Source: AC-69 sp035701505
Lineage (GTDB): Bacteria; Actinomycetota; UBA4738; HRBIN12
Reading direction: 5' to 3'
NCBI GenBank assembly: GCA_035701505.1
Contig: DASSSA010000047.1
Location: forward strand, 1-8,320
DNA length: 8,320 bases
Shown: piece after piece, positions 1 to 6,524 of the stretch
Position numbering within the stretch: the stretch's first letter is position 1
Layout: each line of letters begins with the position of its first letter
The notes under the pieces: model-generated
The model's input: the letters and a program-made list of their open reading frames with translations, nothing else
What the model was told of the DNA's origin: nothing
Database searches by the model: none
Program-made: the position numbers and the translations under genes

Positions 1-113
1 ACGTTCGAGGCATTCGTCCAGCCCATCGCGGGAAGGGATCCTTCGATGGCCTTTCCCTGGGGATCGAGGAGCCCCGGCTTCAGCGAAACGACGACCCGGA
101 ATCGGTACTTCAT
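1..113 (-). CDS. purS: PurS, FGAM synthetase small subunit (partial, N-terminal 37 codons)
   Basis: This is the beginning of the small PurS subunit of phosphoribosylformylglycinamidine synthase. In bacteria with a split enzyme, PurS joins PurQ (glutaminase) and small PurL to convert FGAR to FGAM. The visible peptide starts MKYRFRVVVSLKPGLLDPQG and continues with KAIEGSLPAMGW. This matches the family's N-terminal beta strand followed by the conserved LKPGxLDPQGKAIE segment. The ATG at 113-111 overlaps the purC stop codon by 4 bases (ATGA), so translation is probably coupled. The Shine-Dalgarno sequence in front is poor, which fits re-initiation by ribosomes finishing purC. The gene is cut by the window edge, not broken: the family is about 80 residues long. 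purQ and purL are expected next, but that is inference. Identification is firm despite the short length, because motif, strand and neighbour all agree. Confidence 0.9.
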   Translation of the reverse strand, partial: MKYRFRVVVSLKPGLLDPQGKAIEGSLPAMGWTNASN

Positions 114-1012
114 CCCCGGTCCGGCACTCCCATGCGCTGACGGTACCAGTCGAACCGCTCGCCGGTGATCCGCTCGTAGGACTCCCGATAGGTGTGTGCG
201 GTGCGTTCGACCACCCCGGCCGGGAGGTCCGGGGGCGGTGGCTCGTGATCCCACCCGCTCGCGTCGAGCCAGTCCCGGACGTACTGCTTGTCGAACGACG
301 GTTGGGGAGTCCCGGGCGCGTAGCGGTCGGCCGGCCAGAAGCGAGATGAGTCCGGGGTGAGCACCTCGTCCACCAGGATCAGATGGCCACCGGCGAATCC
401 GAACTCGAACTTCGTGTCCGCCACGATGATGCCGCGCTCATGGGCGACCTCCGCCCCTCGCTCGTATATACCGATCGTCAGCTCGCGAAGGCGCTCGGCC
501 AGACCCTCGCCCACCAGGTACGAGGTTTCTTCGAACGTGAGCGGCAGGTCGTGCCCCTCCGCCGCCTTCGTGGTGGGCGTGAAGATGGGCTCGGGCAGTC
601 GATCGGCTTCACCCAGGCCCGGCGGCAGCGGCACCCCGCAAACGTGGCCCTCGGCAAGGTACTGCTTGAGCCCCGACCCGGTCAGGTACCCCCGAGCCAC
701 GCATTCGACCGGGACGACCTCCGCCCTTCGGACCAGCATCGACCGGCCGGCGAGGGAGGGGTCGCCCCGGAACGGCTCTGGGAAGTCCTGCCGGTCGGCG
801 CTCAGGACGTGGTTGCCCACGAGATCCGCCGTCTTGCCGAACCAGAACTGCGAAAGTCCGCAAAGCACCCGCCCCTTGTCGGGGATGGAGTTGGGAAGGA
901 CAATGTCGAACGCCGAGATCCGGTCCGTGGCAACGAGCAACAGGCAATCGTCGCCCGCGTCGTAGATATCGCGGACCTTTCCCCTGGTCCGGAGCTTCGC
1001 GGCTTCGGTCAC
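110..1012 (-). CDS. purC: SAICAR synthetase PurC
   Basis: Phosphoribosylaminoimidazole-succinocarboxamide synthase joins CAIR and aspartate, using ATP, to form SAICAR in the cytoplasm. The protein has 300 residues. Visible family motifs are GKVRDIY (11-17, nucleotide-binding start), RISAFD (31-36), VECVARGYLTGSG (102-114), FTPTTKAAEGHD (144-155), ADTKFEFG (198-205), DEVLTPDSSRFWP (215-227) and SFDKQYVRDWL (239-249). The length fits the long PurC form (about 300 residues, as in mycobacteria and yeast) rather than the ~240-residue form of E. coli or Bacillus. I chose the GTG at 1012-1010, although the frame stays open further upstream. The GTG overlaps the purB stop as GTGA, has GGGGAG just before it, and places the GKVRDIY motif at the usual distance from the N-terminus. 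The upstream extension is arginine- and glycine-rich shadow of purB. PurC supplies the substrate for PurB, encoded directly upstream. No key residue appears missing. Confidence 0.97.
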   Translation of the reverse strand: MTEAAKLRTRGKVRDIYDAGDDCLLLVATDRISAFDIVLPNSIPDKGRVLCGLSQFWFGKTADLVGNHVLSADRQDFPEPFRGDPSLAGRSMLVRRAEVVPVECVARGYLTGSGLKQYLAEGHVCGVPLPPGLGEADRLPEPIFTPTTKAAEGHDLPLTFEETSYLVGEGLAERLRELTIGIYERGAEVAHERGIIVADTKFEFGFAGGHLILVDEVLTPDSSRFWPADRYAPGTPQPSFDKQYVRDWLDASGWDHEPPPPDLPAGVVERTAHTYRESYERITGERFDWYRQRMGVPDRG

Positions 1013-2322
1013 GGCTCCCCGCCCGCGGTCAGCTTGGCCAGCCGGTCGAACACCACGTCGAGGTTCTGCAGGTAGCGGCCCGGGTCGAACAGCGCTCCGA
1101 GATCCTCTGCACTCAGCAGCCGAGCCACGTCGGGGTGGTCCTGGAGCTCCCCCTTGAAGTCCTTCCCTTCGTCCCATGCGGCGGCCGCCGCGCCCTGCAC
1201 GATCCGGTAGGCATCATCCCGAGGCATGCCCCGTTCCACCAACGCGAGCAACACGCCCTGCGAGTACACGAGACCGCCGCCGATGTTCAGGTTCGCCCGC
1301 ATCCGCTCCGGGAACACCTCGAGCCCCTCGATCACCTCCCCGATCTCGACCAGCATGAAGTGCAGCGCGGTGGTCGAGTCGGGGAAGACCACCCGCTCGG
1401 CCGACGAGTGCGAGATGTCGCGCTCGTGCCACAGCACGACGTTCTCTAGGGCGGGTTGGAGGTCGGCCCGGACCACTCGCGCCAACCCCGTGATCCGCTC
1501 GCAGCGAACGGGGTTGCGCTTGTGGGGCATCGCCGACGAGCCCTTCTGCCCCTCGGCGAAGGGCTCCTGGACCTCCCGGACCTCGGTCGTGGCCAGGAGG
1601 CGGATCTCGGTGGCGATCGCGTCGAGCGACGAGGCGAGGACCGCGAGGGCCGCCATGTACTCGGCGTGCCGATCGCGCGAAACGACCTGGCTGCTCGCCT
1701 CGGCCGGTCGAAGCCCGAGCTCACCGCACACGTACTCCTCCACCCGAGGGTCGAGGTGGGCGTAGGTTCCCACGGCACCCGACACCTTCCCCACCGATAC
1801 CGCCTCCCGAGCTCGCCGCAGCCGCTCGCGGTCTCGATCGAGCTCGAATGCCCACAGGGCGAGCTTGTGTCCGAAACTGGTTGGCTCGGCGTGCACACCG
1901 TGGGTCCGTCCGGCCATCACGGTGTCCCGGTGCTCCAGCGCCAGCTGTTTCACCGTGCCGAGCAGCCGCCCGATACCAGCGAGCAGGAGGTCGGCCGCCT
2001 GGCGAAGCTGAAGGGCGAAGCCCGTGTCCAACACGTCGGAAGACGTCAGACCGAAGTGGATCCACCGCCCCGCCGGCCCAACCGACTCCGCCACGCACTG
2101 GACGAAGGCCGCCACATCGTGCCTGGTGACCTCCTCCAACTCGCGGACGCGCTCGATGGTGAAGGATGCGCGCTCGCGGACGGCCCGGGCATCCTCCGGA
2201 GGCATTGTGCCAAGGCTGGCCCATGCCTCGACCGCCAGGACCTCGATCTCAAGCCAATGGCGGAACCGAGCCTCATCCGACCAGACGGCCGCCATCTCCG
2301 GCACGGTGTAGCGAGGGATCAT
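1009..2322 (-). CDS. purB: Adenylosuccinate lyase PurB
   Basis: PurB acts twice in purine synthesis: it removes fumarate from SAICAR to give AICAR, and from adenylosuccinate to give AMP. It belongs to the fumarase/aspartase superfamily and is normally a homotetramer. The 437-residue length fits the Bacillus/Thermotoga type. Visible landmarks are RY at 4-5, H68 in TRHDV, TSSD at 93-96, GRTHG at 138-142 with H141 (a catalytic His in the B. subtilis enzyme), the superfamily signature SSAMPHKRNP at 262-271 on the mobile catalytic loop, and WHERDISHSSAER at 298-310. The ATG at 2322 begins MIPRYTVPEM, the usual N-terminus, and AGGGTGG lies a few bases upstream. Its stop overlaps the purC start by 4 bases, while 34 bases separate it from purE. 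This is the longest gap inside the operon. The gene serves both the SAICAR step and, with purA in the same operon, the AMP branch. All expected catalytic residues are present. Confidence 0.98.
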   Translation of the reverse strand: MIPRYTVPEMAAVWSDEARFRHWLEIEVLAVEAWASLGTMPPEDARAVRERASFTIERVRELEEVTRHDVAAFVQCVAESVGPAGRWIHFGLTSSDVLDTGFALQLRQAADLLLAGIGRLLGTVKQLALEHRDTVMAGRTHGVHAEPTSFGHKLALWAFELDRDRERLRRAREAVSVGKVSGAVGTYAHLDPRVEEYVCGELGLRPAEASSQVVSRDRHAEYMAALAVLASSLDAIATEIRLLATTEVREVQEPFAEGQKGSSAMPHKRNPVRCERITGLARVVRADLQPALENVVLWHERDISHSSAERVVFPDSTTALHFMLVEIGEVIEGLEVFPERMRANLNIGGGLVYSQGVLLALVERGMPRDDAYRIVQGAAAAAWDEGKDFKGELQDHPDVARLLSAEDLGALFDPGRYLQNLDVVFDRLAKLTAGGEP

Positions 2323-2356
2323 GGCCGCCCACCCTGTGGCAGGCGGCAGTCGGCCC

Positions 2357-2830
2357 TCACAGCCTGAGGCCCTCCGCCAGGTCGTCCTTGAACTTCCACA
2401 GCCGGGCCTGGATCTCCGGCTCGGCCACCCCCACGATCTCCGCCGCCAGCACGGCCGCGTTCACGGCCGCATCCACCCCCACGGTGGCCACCGGAACGCC
2501 GGCCGGCATCTGCGCCGTCACGATCAGGGCCTGCTCGCCCCCCATCTGGTCGCTGGCGATGGGGACACCGATCACCGGGAGCACCGTGCGCGCGGCTGCG
2601 GTGGCCGCGAGGTGGCCCGTGATGCCGGTGGTGCAGACCAGCACCTTCAGCCCACGATCGAAGGCCGTTCGCACGTACTCGTCCACCAGGTCGGGGTGGC
2701 GAGAGGACGACATCACCCGGATCTCGTGGGGCAGCTCCAGCTTCTCCAGGATCGCCGTGGCCTGCTGCATGACGGAGAGCTCGGCGGGGGATGCGGCCAG
2801 CACGCCGACCACCGCGGTGTCCCGTTTCAT
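2357..2830 (-). CDS. purE: PurE-family protein with divergent active-site motifs
   Basis: PurE normally converts N5-CAIR to CAIR (class I) or carboxylates AIR with CO2 (class II). The 157-residue length, position between purD and purB, and C-terminal half (PVIGVP 85-90, AQMPAGVPVATV 106-117, NAAVLAAEIV 124-133) identify the family. An ungapped alignment from memory shows the active site has changed. The phosphate loop usually reading GSDSD is ASPAE (13-17). The SAHRTP motif is SSSRHP (41-46), so the catalytic His position (His45 in E. coli) is Ser and a His sits two residues later. The glycine-rich GxGGAAHLPG is TTGITGHLAA (67-76), keeping only one His. No single frameshift explains this. The start is the ATG at 2830, which overlaps the purD stop as ATGA and has GGAGG about six bases upstream. 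No purK is visible. It could be a lineage-specific active variant or a paralogue with another role, so enzymatic activity is uncertain. It is not LarB, whose PurE-like domain lacks this C-terminal pattern. Confidence 0.85.
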   Translation of the reverse strand: MKRDTAVVGVLAASPAELSVMQQATAILEKLELPHEIRVMSSSRHPDLVDEYVRTAFDRGLKVLVCTTGITGHLAATAAARTVLPVIGVPIASDQMGGEQALIVTAQMPAGVPVATVGVDAAVNAAVLAAEIVGVAEPEIQARLWKFKDDLAEGLRL

Positions 2831-4101
2831 CCAGCCTCCGTCACGTCTGCGGCGATGTCCCCGCGAAACTGCATCCCTGGGAATGAGATGCGCGAACACG
2901 CCTGGTACGCGCGGTCCCGCGCCTCCTTCGCCGTGGCGCCGAGGGCACTTACCGCGAGGACCCGTCCTCCCGCGGTGACCACTCTACCCCGTCGTTCCGC
3001 CGTACCGGCGTGGAAGATGACCACGTCATCGATCGCGCTTGCTTCGTCGAGGCCATCGATCACGAAGCCGGTCTCGTACGGCCCCGGGTACCCACCCGAG
3101 GCCAGCACGACGGTGACGCAGACGTCCGGGGTCCACAGCGCCTTGTAGTTGCCGATGTTGCCCTCCACCGCCGCCAGCAGCATCTCACCGAGGTCCGAAC
3201 GGAGGCGGGGCACGATGGCCTGGGTCTCGGGGTCGCCGAACCGGCAGTTGAACTCGAGGACCTTGGGACCGTCCTCGGTGACCATGAGCCCGGCGTAGAG
3301 CAGGCCCGCGTATCGGACTCCCTCGGACTCCATCGCCCGCACCGTGCGGACAAGCACGTCGTCCCAGATACGCCGCTCCACTGCCTCGGTGACCCACGGG
3401 ACGGGGGAGTAGGCCCCCATGCCTCCGGTGTTGGGTCCCGAGTCGCGGTCGCCGGCCCGCTTGAAGTCCTGGGCCAGGACGAGGGGGACCACCTCCCGGC
3501 CATCGGTCAGGCCGAAGGCCGAGACCTCTCTGCCCGTCAGATGCTCCTCCACCAGGACGACCGCCCCTGCCTCGCCGAAGGCCCGCTCGATGAGGCACGC
3601 TCGCAAGGCGGCGACGGCGGCATCCCGATCTTCTGCGATGACCACGCCCTTGCCGGCGGCAAGCCCGTCGGCCTTGATCACGTATGGCGGCGCCAGCTCG
3701 TCCAGGTACTCGACGGCTTGGTCCATATCGGTGAACGACCGGGAACGCCCGGCGGGGATCCCATACTTGTGGCACAGCTCTTTTGCCCACGCCTTCGATC
3801 CCTCGATCCTGGCCGCAGCCCTGGTGGGGCCGAACGCCCGGTGCCCTTCGGCGTCCAACTCGTCCACCAGGCCGTTCACGAGCGGCGTCTCCGGGCCCAC
3901 CACGGTGAGGTCGATGGATTCCCGCTGGACCAGTTCGAGGATGCTGCGCACGTCGTCCGGATCCACCGGAACGCAGGTGGCATCCACGGCGATCCCGGGA
4001 TTGCCTGGTGCGGCGAACATCCGGTCGACCGTCGGGTTCTGGGCCAGGCGCCACACAATGGCGTGCTCCCGCCCTCCCCCACCGACGACGAGGATCCTCA
4101 T
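2827..4101 (-). CDS. purD: Phosphoribosylamine-glycine ligase PurD (GAR synthetase)
   Basis: GAR synthetase ligates glycine to phosphoribosylamine using ATP, step two of de novo purine synthesis. The 424-residue protein has the ATP-grasp architecture of the family. GGGGREHA (7-14) lies in the N-terminal domain. KADGLAAGKGV (143-153) forms the ATP-grasp glycine-rich loop. SGPNTGGMGAYSP (221-233) and EFNCRFGDPETQ (283-294) are metal and substrate site motifs. A C-terminal domain follows, with VVTAGGRVL (374-382) and the terminal RGDI. The frequent NARFGD is NCRFGD here, a mild change. The start is the ATG at 4101-4099, giving the canonical MRILVVGGGG N-terminus and a 4-base ATGA overlap with the purA stop. 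The frame is open for 119 codons upstream, but that part is the shadow of purA. The Shine-Dalgarno before this ATG is weak, suggesting expression depends on termination-reinitiation after purA. Its own stop overlaps the purE start in the same way. Confidence 0.98.
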   Translation of the reverse strand: MRILVVGGGGREHAIVWRLAQNPTVDRMFAAPGNPGIAVDATCVPVDPDDVRSILELVQRESIDLTVVGPETPLVNGLVDELDAEGHRAFGPTRAAARIEGSKAWAKELCHKYGIPAGRSRSFTDMDQAVEYLDELAPPYVIKADGLAAGKGVVIAEDRDAAVAALRACLIERAFGEAGAVVLVEEHLTGREVSAFGLTDGREVVPLVLAQDFKRAGDRDSGPNTGGMGAYSPVPWVTEAVERRIWDDVLVRTVRAMESEGVRYAGLLYAGLMVTEDGPKVLEFNCRFGDPETQAIVPRLRSDLGEMLLAAVEGNIGNYKALWTPDVCVTVVLASGGYPGPYETGFVIDGLDEASAIDDVVIFHAGTAERRGRVVTAGGRVLAVSALGATAKEARDRAYQACSRISFPGMQFRGDIAADVTEAG

Positions 4102-5372
4102 GCGACGGGCAGGCTCTGCTCGCGCGCCGGGCCGACCGAGACCACCCCGATCCGCACCCCGACCAGCTCCTGGACACGTTCCACGTACTTGCTTGCAGCC
4201 GGCGGAAGGTTGCCGAACGAGCGAGCCTCCGACAGCGACTCGTCCCACCCCTCCAACTCTTCGTACACCGGCTGCGCCCGGTGGAACAGGGACTGGTGCG
4301 AAGGGATGTCCTCGAACGTCTCGCCGTCCGCGACGTATCCGGTGCACACCTTGATCGCGCGGAACCCCGAAAGCACGTCGAGCTTCGTGAGGAAGATCTC
4401 GGACAGGCCGTTCAGCCGTGCCGCGTACCGAACCAGGACGGCGTCGAACCATCCGCACCGTCGCTTGCGTCCCGTGGTGGTGCCGAACTCCTTCCCCGCC
4501 TCCCCCAAACGCTCGCCGTCGCGACCCCGATCCTCGGTGGGGAACGGTCCCGATCCGACCCTGGTCACGTAGGCTTTCGTCACGCCGATCACCCGGTCGA
4601 CCTCCATCGGTCCAACGCCGGCCGAGGCGAGAGCGAACCCGGCCACCGGGTTGGAGGACGTCACGAACGGATAGGTCCCGTGGTCCAGGTCGAGGAGCGT
4701 TCCCTGCGCCCCCTCGAACAGGACGTTCTCACCGGCTCGCAGGCCTTCGTAGAGCAGCCTGGACGTGTCGGCCACATGCGGCCGCAGTCGCTCTCCGTAA
4801 GCGCGATATTCCTCGACGATGGTGTTGGCCGAGAGCGGCAGCCGGTTGTAGATCTTGGTCAAGAGGAGGTTCTTCTCCTTCAGGACGACCTCCAATTTCT
4901 CCCTGAGGATCTTCGGGTCGAACAGATCCTGGAGTCGGAGCCCGATCCGAGCCGCCTTGTCGGCATAGGCGGGCCCGATGCCCCGCTTGGTCGTCCCCAG
5001 CGCATGCTTGCCGAGATGACGCTCGGTCACCTTCTCCAACTCCAGGTGATAGGGCATGATCAGGTGCGCGTTGCCCGACACGACGAGGCGCGAGACGTCG
5101 ATCCCCAGGCCGGACAACGTGTCCATCTCGTCCAGCAAGACGCCGGGATCCACGACCACGCCGTCGGCTATGACCGAGGTCAGGTGGGGATACAGGATCC
5201 CGGAGGGGACGAGGTGAAGCTTCAACAGTCGCCCTTCGGCCACCACAGTGTGTCCAGCGTTGTTGCCGCCCTGGTACCTGACCACGAACCGCATGTGGTC
5301 GGCCAGGTAGTCGGTGACCTTGCCCTTGCCCTCGTCCCCCCATTGGGTCCCGACGACGATCGAGGCCGGCAT
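4098..5372 (-). CDS. purA: Adenylosuccinate synthetase PurA
   Basis: PurA condenses IMP with aspartate, driven by GTP, to form adenylosuccinate, the committed step towards AMP; PurB, encoded downstream, completes it. The protein has 424 residues, normal for the family. Visible motifs are QWGDEGKGK (10-18), the GTP/IMP loop with D13 as catalytic base; NNAGHTV (37-43) with H41; GTTKRGIGPAY (126-136); EGAQGTLLDLDHGTYPFVTS (220-239); RVGSGPFPTE (271-280); TTGRKRRCGWFD (299-310); TKLDVL (329-334); and SVGPAREQ (412-419) near the C-terminus. The ATG at 5372 gives the standard N-terminus MPASIVVGTQWGDE and is preceded by AGGGGGG. Only 12 bases separate it from the dodecin stop. PurA is the first purine gene of the cluster, so the AMP branch enzyme is co-transcribed with inosinate-forming enzymes. 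Nothing is missing or truncated. Confidence 0.98.
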   Translation of the reverse strand: MPASIVVGTQWGDEGKGKVTDYLADHMRFVVRYQGGNNAGHTVVAEGRLLKLHLVPSGILYPHLTSVIADGVVVDPGVLLDEMDTLSGLGIDVSRLVVSGNAHLIMPYHLELEKVTERHLGKHALGTTKRGIGPAYADKAARIGLRLQDLFDPKILREKLEVVLKEKNLLLTKIYNRLPLSANTIVEEYRAYGERLRPHVADTSRLLYEGLRAGENVLFEGAQGTLLDLDHGTYPFVTSSNPVAGFALASAGVGPMEVDRVIGVTKAYVTRVGSGPFPTEDRGRDGERLGEAGKEFGTTTGRKRRCGWFDAVLVRYAARLNGLSEIFLTKLDVLSGFRAIKVCTGYVADGETFEDIPSHQSLFHRAQPVYEELEGWDESLSEARSFGNLPPAASKYVERVQELVGVRIGVVSVGPAREQSLPVA

Positions 5373-5384
5373 GGCCCCCCCTGC

Positions 5385-5588
5385 TTATCGCTCCAGGCGG
5401 AACCGGATCTCCACGTGCGTGTGGTACTCGGTGATCTTGTTGCCGTCGACCACGGCCGAGGTCCCGAGGATGTCCATCCCCTCGATCCCGCGGATCGTCT
5501 TCGACGCCTCGTTCAGCGCCTGATGCGCGGCGTCCCTCCACGACTCCGAGGACACGCCGACCAGGTCGATCGTCTTGATGACCGCCAT
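5385..5588 (-). CDS. Dodecin-family protein lacking the flavin-stacking Trp
   Basis: This 67-residue protein belongs to the dodecin family: small beta-alpha-beta-beta proteins that assemble into hollow dodecamers. Characterised members store or buffer flavins (riboflavin, FMN, or CoA with FMN). Visible family features are an N-terminal strand with the IDLVGVSSESW pattern (7-17), an amphipathic helix (about 18-33, DAAHQALNEASKTIR), and two long strands ending EYHTHVEIRFRLE. In the Halorubrum/Halobacterium and Thermus dodecins a Trp in the second strand stacks on the flavin. Counting back from the EY/TY of the third strand, that position here is Gly37, and no Trp occurs after residue 17. It therefore resembles the Trp-less subgroup that includes mycobacterial Rv0379, described as a calcium dodecin, so flavin binding should not be assumed. 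The ATG at 5588 has a strong AGAAGGGAG seven or so bases upstream. The gaps to its operon neighbours are 12 bases on both sides. Confidence 0.92.
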   Translation of the reverse strand: MAVIKTIDLVGVSSESWRDAAHQALNEASKTIRGIEGMDILGTSAVVDGNKITEYHTHVEIRFRLER

Positions 5589-5600
5589 CGCGTCTCCCTT

Positions 5601-6506
5601 CTACCGTCCCTCGTACACCTCGACGAACCGCCGGTAGTTCGCGGAGATGCGGGCCGACGCATCCTCGCGCGTGGCCGTGCCATCCACGAACTCCTTCAGT
5701 GGGTTCCACCAGATGGTCCGACCGATAGCGAACCCGATGTACCCGGGGACGCCGGCGCCCGTTCGGAGCCAGTGGTCCACGGCGGACTCGTCGGCACCCC
5801 GGCCGAGGACGACGCAGGCCACGTTGTCCCGGCCGCCCACCCGGGTCTGCGTGGCGATGGCCTCGCAGTCCTCCCGCCGGTCGATCCCCTCGATCTTCCA
5901 GACATCGGGCTCCACCCCGGACTGTTGGAGCTCGGCGATTGCCGCCCGCATGAGCTGGGGGCGCAGCTCCTTGTCGAATCGGTCGGCGTCGTCGCCCACC
6001 GATCCAAGCTGCTCCTCCGTAGCGGGGACCAGCAGCTCGAACAGGAACTTCCGGCCCCGTTCATGCAACCAGTCCGAGAGCTCTCGCAGTCGTTTGGTCT
6101 GGCGCTCGTTCATCGCCCCGTCGCCCGCCGGGTTGTAACGGACGAGGACCTTGGTGAAGATAGGGTCGAATTCCTCGATGTGCTTGCCGTATTCGTCGCC
6201 GTACTCGAAGTCGAACTCGTCCTGCCCCGACTTCTCCACGGGCATGGCCAGGATCAGCCCGTCCGCCTTGGCCTTGCGGGCGATCGCAGCGCCGAACTGC
6301 TCGTCGACGAGCAGTCCGGCGCTCGTCCGGTCCGCCCCCTCGTCCACTGCGCGGTGGAACCCCTCGAAGATGACGTGCTTCGCATCGGAGATCCGCTCGA
6401 CCTCCTGCGCTGTGGGCTCCCCCGTGACGCCGAAGAACTTCTTCTGGAACGAGCCGCGGTGGTCGAACGCCAGGACGAACAGGGGCCCGTCGTATCCGAG
6501 CTCCAT
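5601..6506 (-). CDS. Stand-alone DUF2090 protein, class I aldolase-like
   Basis: This 301-residue protein matches the DUF2090 family, best known as the C-terminal domain of some IolC proteins (5-dehydro-2-deoxygluconokinase). There it is annotated as a 2-deoxy-5-keto-gluconate-6-phosphate aldolase-like domain. Here it stands alone without the kinase. Recognisable segments are LFVLAFDHRGSF (9-20), LLVDEQFG (65-72), MPVEKSGQDEFDFEYG (88-103), KVLVRYNPAGD (119-129), FELLVPAT (156-163), DVWKIEG (201-207), VLGRGAD (233-239) and IGRTIWW (261-267) near the C-terminus. Lys204 in WKIEG is a reasonable Schiff-base candidate if the protein is a class I aldolase; this is inference from the fold. The ATG at 6506 is preceded by a strong AAGGAGAGG. 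Eighteen bases separate it from the hydrolase gene upstream and 12 from the dodecin downstream, so it is in the operon. No inositol genes are nearby, so the substrate is unknown. It may act on a phosphorylated sugar or deoxysugar. Confidence 0.85.
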   Translation of the reverse strand: MELGYDGPLFVLAFDHRGSFQKKFFGVTGEPTAQEVERISDAKHVIFEGFHRAVDEGADRTSAGLLVDEQFGAAIARKAKADGLILAMPVEKSGQDEFDFEYGDEYGKHIEEFDPIFTKVLVRYNPAGDGAMNERQTKRLRELSDWLHERGRKFLFELLVPATEEQLGSVGDDADRFDKELRPQLMRAAIAELQQSGVEPDVWKIEGIDRREDCEAIATQTRVGGRDNVACVVLGRGADESAVDHWLRTGAGVPGYIGFAIGRTIWWNPLKEFVDGTATREDASARISANYRRFVEVYEGR

Positions 6507-6524
6507 CGCGATCCTCTCCTTCCT

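Noticed and set aside
1013..1177. N-terminal extension of PurC by 55 codons
   Set aside because: It overlaps the purB coding region and is low-complexity; the GTG at 1012 fits the family start and overlaps the purB stop by four bases.
2323..2356. A terminator or regulatory hairpin in the purE-purB gap
   Set aside because: The 34 bases are G+C-rich but show no clear inverted repeat followed by a T run on the minus strand.
2357..2830. Assigning the atypical PurE as LarB or as a pseudogene
   Set aside because: The C-terminal PVIGVP and AQMPAGVPVATV segments are those of PurE and not LarB, and the frame is intact and full length.
2831..2899. Longer PurE start at 2899
   Set aside because: It would overlap purD by about 70 bases and add an Arg-rich tail; the ATG at 2830 has GGAGG upstream and the ATGA coupling.
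4102..4458. N-terminal extension of PurD by 119 codons
   Set aside because: The extension is Arg/Gly/Val-rich and overlaps purA in another frame; the internal ATG at 4101 gives the canonical PurD N-terminus.
3010..4572. A long plus-strand open frame antisense to purD
   Set aside because: Composition and lack of motifs mark it as a shadow of purD and the end of purA.
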